Source: Butyrivibrio sp. (lineage in GTDB: Bacteria > Bacillota > Clostridia > Lachnospirales > Lachnospiraceae). From it: DNA of 64,000 nt. Position numbers and translations under genes: made by a program. The notes under the pieces are model-generated. The model ran no database searches. It was not told the origin of the DNA and saw only the letters and a program-made list of their open reading frames with translations. Each line of letters opens with the position of its first letter. Positions within the stretch are counted from its first letter, which is position 1. Location: positions 35,425 to 99,424 of the forward strand of contig SVFY01000012.1 in assembly GCA_015056625.1 (NCBI GenBank), given 5' to 3'. Below are positions 17,450 to 26,948 of this stretch, piece by piece.

Positions 17450-18438
17450 GCACAGAAAACACAAATGCCTCTTCTGAGAACATCTTAGAGGTAAAAAATC
17501 TTAAAAAGTATTTCCCAATAAAGGGTGGATTCTTTGGTGGAGTCACAGGTCAGGTCAAGGCCGTTGACGATGTATCTTTTACCATCAAAAGAGGAACCAC
17601 CATGGGGCTTGTAGGAGAGTCAGGCTGTGGTAAGTCTACAACCGGAAGAACAATCTTAAGACTCCTTGAAAAGACTGAGGGTGACATTATTTTTGATGGA
17701 GTGGATATCAGCAAGCTTGATAAAAAGGCTCTTAGAGACCTTCGTACCAAGATGCAGATCATTTTCCAGGATCCATATTCATCTCTTTCACCAAGACTTC
17801 CTATCGGAGAGATCATTGGTGAGGCAGTTAGAGAACATGGAATTGTCTCAGATAAAGAGTATGATGCATATGTATCATCCATTATGAAAGAGTGCGGACT
17901 TCAGGAGTACCACAAGGACAGATATCCTCATGAGTTCTCTGGCGGACAGAGACAGAGAATCTGTATTGCAAGAGCTCTTGCACTTAAGCCTCAGTTTGTA
18001 GTATGTGATGAGCCTGTTTCAGCCCTTGATGTTTCAATCCAGGCCCAGATCATCAACCTGCTTAAGAAACTCCAGGAGGACAGAGGACTTACATATCTGT
18101 TCATCTCTCATGACCTTTCAGTTGTTGAGCATATTTCTGACACCATTGGTGTTATGTATCTTGGCAACCTGGTTGAGACTGGAAACACAGAGGACATCTT
18201 TGCTGAGCCTCTTCACCCATATACTCAGGCGCTTTTCTCAGCTATACCAATGCCTGATCCGGATATCAAGAAGGACAGGATTCTCCTTCAGGGTGATATA
18301 CCATCACCTGCAAACCCACCAAAGGGCTGTAAGTTCCACACAAGATGCTCTAAGTGCATGGAGAAATGTAAAACAGAAGTTCCTGTTCCAAAGGACATGG
18401 GAAATGGTCATGTAGTATGTTGTCATCTTTACGATTGA
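17446..18438 (+). CDS. oppF: ABC transporter ATP-binding protein OppF type
   Basis: 330 residues, the usual OppF size. Walker [10 protein letters not shown]-loop IIFQDPYSSLSPR, signature FSGGQRQR, Walker B FVVCDEPVSALD and the switch His in FISHDLSV are intact. A C-terminal oligo_HPY segment carries the same Cys cluster type as OppD (CKFHTRCSKCMEKC). The ATG overlaps the oppD stop (ATGA), so translation is coupled. It is the last gene of the pepF-opp operon, followed by a terminator 40 bases on. Confidence 0.93.
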   Translation: MSTENTNASSENILEVKNLKKYFPIKGGFFGGVTGQVKAVDDVSFTIKRGTTMGLVGESGCGKSTTGRTILRLLEKTEGDIIFDGVDISKLDKKALRDLRTKMQIIFQDPYSSLSPRLPIGEIIGEAVREHGIVSDKEYDAYVSSIMKECGLQEYHKDRYPHEFSGGQRQRICIARALALKPQFVVCDEPVSALDVSIQAQIINLLKKLQEDRGLTYLFISHDLSVVEHISDTIGVMYLGNLVETGNTEDIFAEPLHPYTQALFSAIPMPDPDIKKDRILLQGDIPSPANPPKGCKFHTRCSKCMEKCKTEVPVPKDMGNGHVVCCHLYD

Positions 18439-18478
18439 CCGATTGAATACATTACTTAATCAAAGTGATTAATTCATT

Positions 18479-18507
18479 AAAAAGGCGAGTAAAATCGCCT
18501 TTTTTTA
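18479..18507 (+). terminator. Rho-independent terminator of the opp operon
   Basis: AAAAAGGCGA (18479-18488), a 6-base loop, TCGCCTTTTT (18495-18504) and further T to 18507. Confidence 0.9.
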
Positions 18508-18550
18508 ATGGTAAAATAAGCCCTTGTATGGTAGAATATCACTAGGCAGA

Positions 18551-18574
18551 AAACTATTTTTGCAAAAATAGTTT
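18551..18574. promoter_or_regulatory. 24-base perfect palindrome, candidate operator
   Basis: The left half AAACTATTTTTG is the exact complement of the right half CAAAAATAGTTT. It sits 33 bases before the oxidoreductase ATG and just after a possible -10 (TAGAAT at 18532-18537), where a repressor site would be expected. A stretch of seven T follows at 18580-18587, so a transcript hairpin that attenuates is an alternative. It does not match the Rex or FNR consensus. Confidence 0.6.
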
Positions 18575-18607
18575 CATCATTTTTTTATTTTGTAAAGGGG
18601 AGAACTT

Positions 18608-21421
18608 ATGGCAAAAACAATGGCTGAATGGAAAATCGGCGATCCTATGATCAACGAGCGTGATTTCTGGCAGGATCCTAATTATAAGGCTGAAGATCCT
18701 GAGAAAGAGAAGATGGTCATAGAGCTGGCTACTCTTATCACTGATCGTATGATCAAAAAACTCACAAAGAAGATCAACAATCACGATCCAGAGTACTGGA
18801 TGCTTGATCGTATTCTTAATAAAGATCAGGTAAGATTCTGTCTTAACTTCAAAAAGACAAGAGTTCCTTACTCAATACCTGAGCTTGCCAAGATGAATAA
18901 TATGACTGAGGAAGAGACCACCAAGATGGTACATGACCTCAGATACATAGGTATTATTGAGCAGAACAGAGCGAAAACTCCTGACAAGCACCTTCAGTAT
19001 GAGCTTCCTATTTTCGTTCCAGGTTCAGCTGAATTTATGATGATGCAGAACAAGGTTACTGATGAGCATCCTGAGATGGCAACATTCTTTAACCTTATGA
19101 CACAGCTTCCTCTTCAGAATGTCACTGAAATGGTTCCTCCAGGAGGAGCAGGAATCGGTATGCACGTAATACCTGTTGAGAAGGCTATTTCACTTGAGAA
19201 CCAGTCAGTTCCAGTTGAGCATCTTTCACGCTGGATCGACATGTATGATAAATACGGCATCTCAGAGTGCTCCTGCCGTAAGCAGCAGGCCATGAGAGGC
19301 GAGGGTAGTGGAGAGATCCGCGGTGATTACTGTATCGGTATGGGCGACATGGCTGAGTACATGGACGACCGTGGAATCGGACATTATATCACCAAGGAAG
19401 AAGTTTACGAGATCCTTGAGAGAGCTGAGCGTCACGGATACGTTCACCAGATCACCAATATTGATGGTGAGGGCAAGATCGTAGCTATCTGTAACTGCGC
19501 ACCTGGTGTATGTAACGCTCTTCGTACATCACAGCTCTTTAACACTCCTAATATGTCAGCTTCCGCATACAGAGCACACGTTGAAAAAGAAAAGTGTGTT
19601 GCATGTGGTAAGTGTGTTGAGGTATGTCCTGTTGGCGCAGCCAAGCTTGGACAGAAGCTCTGCAAGAAGGATGGCAGTGAGGTTAAATATCCTAAGAGTG
19701 AGCTTCCTGACAACAAGAAGTGGGGACCACACAAGTGGAACTACAACTACCGTGATGATGCCAAGATAGGCTGCTATGAAACAGGTACAGCACCTTGTAA
19801 GACAGCCTGCCCTGTACACCTTTCAGTTCAGGGTTACATCAAGATGGCTGCTGAGGGCAGATATGAAGACGCATTAAAGCTCATCAAGCAGGACAATCCA
19901 CTTCCTATGATCTGCGGCGCTGTTTGCAACAGAAGATGTGAAGATGCCTGCACAAGAGGAACTATCGACCAGCCTCTTGCTATTGATGAGATCAAGAAGT
20001 TCATCGCATCCCTTGACCTTAAGAAAGAGGAAAGATACATACCTCTTTGCGAGAAGCATGATGGTGGTATGTGGAGTGATGATTACAAAGTAGCAGTAAT
20101 AGGTGGTGGCCCTGCTGGACTTTCAGCAGCATACTTCCTTAGAGAAAACGGATACCCTGTAACAGTCTTTGAAAAAGAAAAGAGAGCCGGCGGAATGCTT
20201 ATGAATGGTATTCCAAGCTACAGACTTGAAAAGGACATCATCGAGGCAGAAATCGATGTTATCCGCCAGATGGGTGTAGAGTTTAAGTGTGGCGTAGAAG
20301 TTGGCAAGGACATTACCATTGACCAGCTTCGTGCAGAGGGATACAAGGCATTCTTTATCGCAATTGGTATGCAGGGCGGAAGACTTGCTGGAGTTCCTGG
20401 AGAGGACGCTGAAGGTGTTCAGACAGGTGTTGATTTCCTTAGAAACATCAATCAGGATCATTCTATCAAGCTTAATGGCGATACAGTAGTTATCGGTGGT
20501 GGTAACGTTGCAATAGACGTCGCAAGAACAGCTGTAAGAGCTGGTGCTTCCAAGGTTACAATGCTTTGCCTTGAAAGTGAAAAAGAGATGCCTGCAGCCA
20601 AGGACGAAGTAGAAGAGGCAAAAGAAGAAGGCATCGAAGTTAAGAACGGATGGGGACCTAAGGAAGTAGTAGTTGAAAATGGTCACGTAAAATCAGTTAT
20701 CTTCAAGAAGTGCGTATCTGTATTTGATTCAGAGCACAGATTTGCACCTAAGTACGACGAGAATGATACGATCGTGATCCCATGTGAGAACCTCCTTCTT
20801 TCAATCGGACAGTCAGTTCAGTGGGGAGACCTTCTTAAGGGAACCAAGGTTGAGCTCAACAGAAATGGCACAGCCAAGGCTGACGCTCTTACAAGACAGA
20901 CAGCAGAGCCTGATATCTTTGTAGGTGGCGATGTATTTACAGGAGCTAAGTTCGCTATCGATGCTATCGCAGGCGGAAGAGAAGGCTATGTTTCCATCAA
21001 CCGTTTCGTACACGAAGGAAACAGACTTGATCTCGCCCGTGACAGAAGAGAGTTCATAGAGCTTGATAAGGATGATATCAAGGTTGAATCTTTTGATAAC
21101 GCACAGAGACAGATTCCTGGTAAGAAAGCAGGAGTTGCCAAGGATACATTTGATGATCTTCGCCTTACTCTCACAGAGGAGCAGGTTAAGACTGAGGCAG
21201 CAAGATGTCTTGGATGCGGTGCTACAACAGTAGATGAAAATCGTTGTATCGGATGCGGACTTTGCACAACCAAGTGTGAATTTGATGCTATCCACCTCAC
21301 ACGTGATATGCCTGCAGCCAGCACAATGTACAGGTCAGAAGACAAGCTCAAGGCTGTCGGACCATATGCAGCAAAGCGTGCTGGAAAGATCCTCATCAAC
21401 AAGATCACAGGTGGCAAGTAA
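18608..21421 (+). CDS. GltD-like FAD/NAD(P) oxidoreductase with N- and C-terminal Fe-S modules
   Basis: 937 residues in several modules. Residues 1-210: a helical region with a winged-helix-like pattern (YSIPELAKMNNMTEEETTKMVHDL). Residues 218-305 carry CSCRKQ and CNCAPGVC, then a ferredoxin motif CVACGKCVEVCP near 328. About 395-450: the Fe-S region seen in glutamate synthase small subunit (CKTACPVHL, CGAVCNRRCEDAC). From about 493: FAD-binding VIGGGPAGLSAAYFL; from about 626: NAD(P)-binding VIGGGNVAIDVA; then GGDVFTGA. The C-terminus has CLGCGATTV and a second ferredoxin motif CIGCGLCTTKC. It is probably a cytoplasmic electron-transfer flavoprotein moving electrons between NAD(P)H and an unidentified partner. 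No GltB is nearby, so glutamate synthesis is not implied. Monocistronic, with a 24-base palindrome upstream and a terminator downstream. Confidence 0.88.
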   Translation: MAKTMAEWKIGDPMINERDFWQDPNYKAEDPEKEKMVIELATLITDRMIKKLTKKINNHDPEYWMLDRILNKDQVRFCLNFKKTRVPYSIPELAKMNNMTEEETTKMVHDLRYIGIIEQNRAKTPDKHLQYELPIFVPGSAEFMMMQNKVTDEHPEMATFFNLMTQLPLQNVTEMVPPGGAGIGMHVIPVEKAISLENQSVPVEHLSRWIDMYDKYGISECSCRKQQAMRGEGSGEIRGDYCIGMGDMAEYMDDRGIGHYITKEEVYEILERAERHGYVHQITNIDGEGKIVAICNCAPGVCNALRTSQLFNTPNMSASAYRAHVEKEKCVACGKCVEVCPVGAAKLGQKLCKKDGSEVKYPKSELPDNKKWGPHKWNYNYRDDAKIGCYETGTAPCKTACPVHLSVQGYIKMAAEGRYEDALKLIKQDNPLPMICGAVCNRRCEDACTRGTIDQPLAIDEIKKFIASLDLKKEERYIPLCEKHDGGMWSDDYKVAVIGGGPAGLSAAYFLRENGYPVTVFEKEKRAGGMLMNGIPSYRLEKDIIEAEIDVIRQMGVEFKCGVEVGKDITIDQLRAEGYKAFFIAIGMQGGRLAGVPGEDAEGVQTGVDFLRNINQDHSIKLNGDTVVIGGGNVAIDVARTAVRAGASKVTMLCLESEKEMPAAKDEVEEAKEEGIEVKNGWGPKEVVVENGHVKSVIFKKCVSVFDSEHRFAPKYDENDTIVIPCENLLLSIGQSVQWGDLLKGTKVELNRNGTAKADALTRQTAEPDIFVGGDVFTGAKFAIDAIAGGREGYVSINRFVHEGNRLDLARDRREFIELDKDDIKVESFDNAQRQIPGKKAGVAKDTFDDLRLTLTEEQVKTEAARCLGCGATTVDENRCIGCGLCTTKCEFDAIHLTRDMPAASTMYRSEDKLKAVGPYAAKRAGKILINKITGGK

Positions 21422-21440
21422 TACACTATACTGATGCTTC

Positions 21441-21472
21441 AAGGGGCTTGGTTTTGACCAAGCCCCCTTTTT
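21441..21472 (+). terminator. Rho-independent terminator of the GltD-like gene
   Basis: AAGGGGCTTGG pairs with CCAAGCCCC (21458-21466), with one bulged C, followed by five T. Confidence 0.88.
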
Positions 21473-21561
21473 CTGCTATACTATCCATTGTGTTACGAAA
21501 ATTGTAATAATTGTGGGAAAGCCCACTGGGACTATATTTGGTAAGGAGATTTTTTAGGTAT

Positions 21562-22374
21562 ATGTTTGATTTTAAGAAGACTGCTATGGCCGTGGCTACA
21601 GTATTTACTATGGTGTCTGCTCTTACGGGCTGTGAGTCCAAGGATCAGGGAGCTGTCCGTGAAGCTGCAGAAGGATTTATGGAGGCAGTTAAGACTGAAT
21701 CTCAGGATGGGATCAACCAGTATGCATCTGATGAAGTTGCAAATGGAAGCTTCGTTCAGCTCTTTGATGCAGAGGCACTCAAGGAGCAGCTTACTACAAG
21801 CCTTGGCAATCCTAATCTTGAGGATGAAACAGTAGCAGAGCTTGATGAATTCTATGCACTGTATTCATCTATGCTTGAGGAGTATGAGATTACAGATATT
21901 GCCATGAGTGAAGATGGAAATGTGGCTACAGCATATATTACCATGACTAACAGCTTCCCTTATGACGTTATTACCAATGAGTCATCACAGAGTAAATTCA
22001 GCAAGGCGTCAGAACAGTATAACAATGACAATCAGGAAGAGCTCCTTAATATAACTAATGAGCAGGGAGCAGAGGCTGCAGTTGAAAAGGCATGTAACGA
22101 CCTTATCGTCATTGCCCTTGATATCTACGAAGAAGAGATAAAGGCTGCAGATCCTGTAACTTATATGCTGGCTCTTACCCTTAACAAAAATGAAGAGACA
22201 GGAAGCTGGTATGTAACTGCAGTGCAGAGCTACGACAGCTCTATAGCAGGTACTGGAGCACCAGCTACCGACACAGATACCACTGCTACAGATGTAAGCA
22301 CTGACACTGAAGCCGCTTCCGATGCCGCTTCCGAAGCTGTATCTGAAGCCGCCTCTGAAGCTGCCTCCGAGTAA
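21562..22374 (+). CDS. Putative lipoprotein of unknown function
   Basis: 270 residues starting at ATG 21562. The signal region FDFKKTAMAVATVFTMVSALTGC ends in a lipobox (ALTGC), so the protein is anchored outside the membrane. The mature part begins with a helix (VREAAEGFMEAVKTES) and alternates helix and strand in a pattern like small NTF2/DUF4878- or DUF5105-type lipoproteins, though I do not recognise it with certainty. The last 35 residues are a low-complexity Thr/Asp then Ala-Ser-Glu repeat (AASEAVSEAASEAASE), probably unstructured. An in-frame extension back to 21511 has no signal logic; the AAGGAG at 21543 is 13 bases from the chosen ATG, a little far. Confidence 0.7.
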   Translation: MFDFKKTAMAVATVFTMVSALTGCESKDQGAVREAAEGFMEAVKTESQDGINQYASDEVANGSFVQLFDAEALKEQLTTSLGNPNLEDETVAELDEFYALYSSMLEEYEITDIAMSEDGNVATAYITMTNSFPYDVITNESSQSKFSKASEQYNNDNQEELLNITNEQGAEAAVEKACNDLIVIALDIYEEEIKAADPVTYMLALTLNKNEETGSWYVTAVQSYDSSIAGTGAPATDTDTTATDVSTDTEAASDAASEAVSEAASEAASE

Positions 22375-22394
22375 AATATATAATCTTTTAATAA

Positions 22395-22423
22395 TTGAAA
22401 TGGAACATAAGTGTTATGATATA
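22395..22423 (+). promoter_or_regulatory. Weak candidate promoter for the 83-residue gene
   Basis: TTGAAA at 22395-22400 and GATATA at 22418-22423 with a 17-base spacer. A small dyad (TTTGAT and ATCAAA, 22442-22459) lies between it and the ribosome site. Confidence 0.35.
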
Positions 22424-22479
22424 TTTATCACGTTGTTAACTTTTGATTGAAATATCAAAGAGTCACAAGGAGGTAAATA

Positions 22480-22731
22480 ATGCTTGTTCTTTTTAGTGAA
22501 GGTGTACTTAAAGATGTCAGTTCAGTAGAAGTTCAGCCACTTGATTTTGGTGATGGCAAGATCAGTGGAACACAGATCAACTTTGTATTGACCAACGGAG
22601 ATGAGCTTAAATATATTTACAGTCAGAATGTGCCGATCGAGGAATCTGGCCAGAGAGCTATTGATTTCGTAAGAAGCATATACAAGGATGGCAAGGGTGA
22701 TTTTACCCACGAGCCAGTTGAGATGCTCTGA
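22480..22731 (+). CDS. Small protein of unknown function (83 residues)
   Basis: The ribosome site AAGGAGGT with ideal spacing supports it as a real gene. The product is acidic, soluble, without signal peptide or Cys, and looks like a single alpha/beta unit: strands in VSSVEVQPLDF and TQINFVLTNGDELKYIYS, then a helix (SGQRAIDFVRSIYKD). It is not a family I recognise. It stands alone between a lipoprotein gene and a shared terminator, so context gives no function. Confidence 0.7.
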   Translation: MLVLFSEGVLKDVSSVEVQPLDFGDGKISGTQINFVLTNGDELKYIYSQNVPIEESGQRAIDFVRSIYKDGKGDFTHEPVEML

Positions 22732-22746
22732 TCATATTGCAAATTA

Positions 22747-22779
22747 AAAGGTCCTATGCCTTACACGCATAGGACCTTT
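22747..22779. terminator. Bidirectional terminator between convergent small genes
   Basis: A perfect 13-base stem, AAAGGTCCTATGC (22747-22759) with GCATAGGACCTTT (22767-22779), and a 7-base loop. A- and T-rich ends allow use from both sides: the 83-residue gene on the left, the 57-residue gene on the right. Confidence 0.85.
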
Positions 22780-22819
22780 AATATTGCTGTTCTTCCATTA
22801 GATTTCTCCATTCTTTGAA

Positions 22820-22993
22820 TCAGCGCTTGCCGAGACGGCCTTGGTTTTTAAGTTCAATAAGATAATCAAAAACAACCCCCAATGGTAGTCCTGTAATATG
22901 AGCTACTCTTTCCGGGTCTGGATAGTACTCATTTTCACAATCGTGAAGAATGCAGTCTATCACTTCCATTTTGACATCACATGTAGCTGTCAT
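22820..22993 (-). CDS. Small helical protein, possible winged-helix fragment (57 residues)
   Basis: Short frame on the minus strand with ATG at 22993 and TGA at 22820-22822, preceded by AAGGAGG at good spacing. The product begins MTATCDVKMEVIDCILHDC and ends ITGLPLGVVFDYLIELKNQGRLGKR. The second half has the look of a helix-turn-helix with a short wing, as in small DNA-binding proteins, and there are three Cys in the first half. No family is recognised. It shares the terminator at 22747 with the convergent gene. Confidence 0.6.
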   Translation of the reverse strand: MTATCDVKMEVIDCILHDCENEYYPDPERVAHITGLPLGVVFDYLIELKNQGRLGKR

Positions 22994-23118
22994 ACACTTT
23001 TTTCCTCCTTTCCCAAATTGTAAAAATATTTAACAGTAGAACATATCTACCATCTACTATTATAACGGATTTGAGCGCATAAATATAACCCTTTTGTGCG
23101 AAAATTTAGAAAAATTTT

Positions 23119-24603
23119 CTAAAATTCCGCTTGAGATAAGGCTTTTTCGTGTAGGCTTACCAGCGTATTTGCCTCAGAGAACACATCTCCGAGAATTGTC
23201 TTGAATTCGTTGAATTTTTCATCGGCCTGATCAGTTGTGTCAAAACTTTGCTGCAGAAGAGAAGCCGCTTTGCTGTTGGAGGATGACAGAGAACCAATGC
23301 TGTCCCTTATTTCAGAGGAAGAGGACATGATCGACTCAATTTCCTGATGGGCACTGTTGTAGTTTGTAAGGACATCTGAAACCTTGTTCTCAAGACCAAG
23401 AAGGTTGTAGCCTACCTTATCTAGCATTTCGCTCTGTTTGGAAACCAGGTCAGCAGCATTTCCTGAGGCATTTATTATGTCCTGAACGCTAATAGAAAAT
23501 GCGGCGATGATATCAGAAATCTTAGTTGCGGCAGTGGCATTCTTTTCGCCATATCCTCTTATGTCATTGGCTACCGCCACAAGGCCAGATCCTTCAGCAC
23601 CTGCCTTGGAGGCCTCAATGCTGGCATGCAGGGCAATGAGCTCAGCCTGCTTAGCCATACTTCCAAAGGCGTCAACAAGCTTTTTTACACTATCGACCTT
23701 GATCATAAGGGCTTTGGCTTTCTGGGCTGCAAGGTCGCTTTGCTGCGTCATGTCTTTGTAGCTTGATTTTACATCGTTCACCATATTAAGACTGTCTTTT
23801 ACAGCTCTCTGGATGTCAGCAGAAGAGGATTCAAGATCCTGGCTTGCTACAGTTATGGCTGATTCTTTTTCGCTTACAACCTGGATCCTGCGAGTTTGGA
23901 CATTGATAACGTTGGTATTTGAGTCGATGCTGCGGGACGCATCGGTAAGTACAAACTTCTGTGCTTCCATGAGCTTTGAAAGGTCAAAGAGGTTGTCTTT
24001 TGATTTGTCGATAAGAGCTGATATGTTTCCTGCTATGTCAGCCATATCACTGCCTGTCTTAAGAGTTTTTTCTGCTCCGGCGCTGACGTAGTAGTTATTC
24101 TCGTTTCTGAATTCATTAAGGCTTTTAATGGAAAAGATACATGCTACAAAGGACAGGGCTAGAATGGCGACAGCTGGAAGCCATGCAATATCAAAGCTAC
24201 CTCTTGCCACAATGTTTTTTACAAGGCTTATAACAAAAGAAATACTCATAATGATGATCTCATATCTGCAAATCTTAAGGTCCAGATAAACGATACTGCA
24301 AAGAAGAATAGGAAGGGCAAAGGAAAGACTGATCGGAGCATCAGACATTATTACGAAGATGGCAAAAAAGAAAGTAGCAGCGCCAACTATCTGAAGTGAT
24401 CCCTTACTGCTTGTAGGATGTTTGAAGCCACCATTTATTGCCATAAGACCTAAAACAAGCGCGCTGATCACTATGATAAGCTTTGGAATTGTAAAGCCGT
24501 TAATTATTATATTTGCAAGGGTGATGACCACTCCAAGGGCGATGGTAGTGATCACAATATAAAAACAATTTGTATTGGCCTTCTTTAACTGTTCAACATT
24601 CAT
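23119..24603 (-). CDS. Methyl-accepting chemotaxis-type protein with multi-helix membrane domain
   Basis: 494 residues from ATG 24603. The first 165 residues contain about six hydrophobic segments and no large extracellular loop, so there is no Cache-type sensor; the membrane domain itself may sense. The cytoplasmic part is a long coiled coil with an MCP-like hairpin tip, IALHASIEASKAGAEGSGLVAVANDI, diverged from the usual [22 protein letters not shown] but with the Glu and Ala pattern kept. It would signal to CheA/CheW, which are not in this window. The start is a choice between 24657 (no ribosome site, directly after a TATGAT) and 24603 (GGGG seven bases upstream); the second is preferred. 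Monocistronic. Confidence 0.8.
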   Translation of the reverse strand: MNVEQLKKANTNCFYIVITTIALGVVITLANIIINGFTIPKLIIVISALVLGLMAINGGFKHPTSSKGSLQIVGAATFFFAIFVIMSDAPISLSFALPILLCSIVYLDLKICRYEIIIMSISFVISLVKNIVARGSFDIAWLPAVAILALSFVACIFSIKSLNEFRNENNYYVSAGAEKTLKTGSDMADIAGNISALIDKSKDNLFDLSKLMEAQKFVLTDASRSIDSNTNVINVQTRRIQVVSEKESAITVASQDLESSSADIQRAVKDSLNMVNDVKSSYKDMTQQSDLAAQKAKALMIKVDSVKKLVDAFGSMAKQAELIALHASIEASKAGAEGSGLVAVANDIRGYGEKNATAATKISDIIAAFSISVQDIINASGNAADLVSKQSEMLDKVGYNLLGLENKVSDVLTNYNSAHQEIESIMSSSSEIRDSIGSLSSSNSKAASLLQQSFDTTDQADEKFNEFKTILGDVFSEANTLVSLHEKALSQAEF

Positions 24604-24812
24604 AAGTTTACCCCAACCATAAATCATAGAATGGCGAAATTTCGTATATATACTCATTTTATCATAGTTGTTGTATTTATTATATATTCATCTGTTTTTA
24701 TACTTTTTTTAGAAGATTAATATGTGCTGTTATAGTAAAATTAATCTGATGTAAATAATTCAAACAATTTATTGAATTTACAATCAGTTTTCTTATGAAA
24801 AGGGGTAATCAG

Positions 24813-26882
24813 ATGAAAAAATTAAGTCTAAGAGCCAAGATGCTACTGTGTATCCTTCCAGTTATGGCAATAGCTATGGCAGTCCTGACCTATGTTTCAG
24901 CTAATCAGATCTCCACAACGATGCAGGAGATGAATACTGAAACAATGAATGAGACTGTTATTGCCAATGCGAACATTGTTGATGGTAAGCTACAGATCAT
25001 CAAGACCTCCTGTGTTGACATTGCTCAGATGATCTCCACATCCTATCGCTTTGTTACTATGGATAACTACAAGGGAACCATTAGCAAGATCATAGCCAAC
25101 AATGATTCTGTGCTTGGTTCAGGAATTTGGTTTGAGCCTTATGTTTTTGATCAGAATGAAATGTATGTAGGTCCATACTGGTATAAAGATGGCGGTAATA
25201 TCGTTGAAACATACGATTACAGCAATGCTGAGTATGACTACTTCAATCAGGAGTACTATCTGAACGCCAAGTCCCTTTCAGAGGGCCAGGCGATGATAAC
25301 TGATCCTTACTATGACCCTACATCCGGAACAGTTATGGCCAGCTGCTCTGCACCAATCTATGACAATGGAACGTATATTGGCTGTGTGACAGTTGATATG
25401 TCCCTTGCTGATATTGATAATATGATATCAAGCATCACAGTTGGCAAAACAGGTACTGCTATGCTTCTTGATTCAAAGGGCACATACCTGTATTGCAGCG
25501 ATCCTGAGAAGGTTGCGACTGGCGTACTTATCACAAATGATGATAATCCCAACCTTGCAGCTACGGGACAGGAGATCATGACAAGAGATTCAACTTCCCC
25601 TCAGATGGGTGCTTTCATGGAAAATGGCAATAACATCCTTCTGACATTTGTTACCATTCCTGATGTTAACTGGAAGCTTGTCATCAGAATGGATATAGCT
25701 GAACTTGAAGAACCAGTTCAGGCTGCCAGCATGAAGCTTGCAATTATCTGTATCCTCGCTCTTATTGCTGGCGCAGTGATCATTTATATCTTTGTAATGA
25801 GAATTTCAAAGAGTATCAATAATGTTAAGGCCTTTGCAGGATCTCTTGCAAGTGGAGACTTTACAGTAAGTAAGATAGCGTCTAGGAGCAAAGATGAGCT
25901 TGGTCAGATGAGCGATTCCCTGAACAATATGTTTGAGAGTAACAGAGATGTTATCAGCAAGATCTCGGATGAGTCAGTTCAGGTATCAGAGACATCCTCA
26001 GGCCTTGCGAGCATGGCAAATGAGCTTTCAGGACAGTTCTCGAGTATCCAGTCAAACATGTCCGGTGTAAACGACGCTATGATGTCATCTGGAGCTGCAA
26101 CTGAAGAAGTTAATGCTTCTGTAGAAGAAGTTAATGCATCTGTTCAGCAGCTTGCCAATGAGACTGAAAAGACAAGTACAGAAGCTGCAGATATCAAGGA
26201 TAGAGCAAGAGAGATTGAAAAACAGTCCAAGCAGGCTTATGACAATGCTATCAATATAGCTGAGCAGAGAGAAGCAGATCTTGCAGAAGCAAGTGAAAAA
26301 GCTAAGGTAGTAGATCAGATCGGAACCCTTGCAGATACCATTGCTGAGATCGCAGATCAGATCAACCTTCTTTCACTTAACGCAAGTATTGAGGCTGCCA
26401 GAGCAGGAGATGCTGGTAAGGGCTTTGCAGTAGTTGCTTCTGAGATTAACAAACTTGCAAGCAGCACATCAGAGGCTGTAGAGCAGATCAGAGAAACAAT
26501 CGATGGTGTACAGGAAGCATTTGGAACTCTTTCCAATTCTTCAGGAGAGCTTCTTGAGTTTATTAAAGAAACAGTTACACCTGATTATGATAACTTCGTA
26601 AATGTAGCTAAGCAGTATGGTGATGACGCTGATTCCTTTGGCGGATCCTCAGAGAACATTGCACAGATGGTTGAGAATATCAGATCTGCAATGGAAGAAG
26701 TATCAAAGGCAATCCAGAATATTGCTGAATCTACTCAGGATACAGCTGATCTGTCCAGCAAAGTAAATGATTCTGTAATGGCTGCTGCAGATGTTGTAAG
26801 TAACGTAAACGACATGTCCACCAAGCAGGAAGCAATAGCAGGAACTCTGGAAGAGATCGTAGGAAAGTTCAAGCTGAGCTGA
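24813..26882 (+). CDS. Methyl-accepting chemotaxis protein with dCache sensor
   Basis: 689 residues. Layout: membrane helix at about 8-28, a large extracellular double Cache region (about 35-300, with [22 protein letters not shown] and [16 protein letters not shown]), a second membrane helix (about 308-332), HAMP ([18 protein letters not shown]...) and a cytoplasmic signalling coil. The tip is canonical: [29 protein letters not shown]. It detects small ligands (Cache domains often bind amino or organic acids) and controls CheA. ATG 24813 was chosen for AAAAGGGG at 24798-24805; the upstream ATG at 24795 overlaps that site. Monocistronic with a strong terminator. Confidence 0.93.
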   Translation: MKKLSLRAKMLLCILPVMAIAMAVLTYVSANQISTTMQEMNTETMNETVIANANIVDGKLQIIKTSCVDIAQMISTSYRFVTMDNYKGTISKIIANNDSVLGSGIWFEPYVFDQNEMYVGPYWYKDGGNIVETYDYSNAEYDYFNQEYYLNAKSLSEGQAMITDPYYDPTSGTVMASCSAPIYDNGTYIGCVTVDMSLADIDNMISSITVGKTGTAMLLDSKGTYLYCSDPEKVATGVLITNDDNPNLAATGQEIMTRDSTSPQMGAFMENGNNILLTFVTIPDVNWKLVIRMDIAELEEPVQAASMKLAIICILALIAGAVIIYIFVMRISKSINNVKAFAGSLASGDFTVSKIASRSKDELGQMSDSLNNMFESNRDVISKISDESVQVSETSSGLASMANELSGQFSSIQSNMSGVNDAMMSSGAATEEVNASVEEVNASVQQLANETEKTSTEAADIKDRAREIEKQSKQAYDNAINIAEQREADLAEASEKAKVVDQIGTLADTIAEIADQINLLSLNASIEAARAGDAGKGFAVVASEINKLASSTSEAVEQIRETIDGVQEAFGTLSNSSGELLEFIKETVTPDYDNFVNVAKQYGDDADSFGGSSENIAQMVENIRSAMEEVSKAIQNIAESTQDTADLSSKVNDSVMAAADVVSNVNDMSTKQEAIAGTLEEIVGKFKLS

Positions 26883-26901
26883 TCCTTAAAAAACACATAG
26901 T

Positions 26902-26938
26902 AAAAGGTTCCATGACGATAAGTCATGGAACCTTTTTT
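26902..26938. terminator. Terminator between the chemoreceptor and glgD (convergent)
   Basis: A 15-base stem (AAAAGGTTCCATGAC at 26902-26916 with its complement from 26922), a 5-base loop and six T. The A-rich left side may make it work leftward as well for the glg operon. Confidence 0.9.
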
Positions 26939-26948
26939 AGTGGTCTTA

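Noticed and set aside
22317..22374. Ala-Ser-Glu repeat at the end of the lipoprotein as a possible DNA tandem repeat.
   Set aside because: The codons vary between units, so it is a low-complexity protein tail rather than a DNA repeat.
24715..24746. GATTAAT/ATTAATC dyad upstream of the first dCache chemoreceptor.
   Set aside because: The bases are AT-rich and the spacing long, so chance is likely and there is no clear -35.
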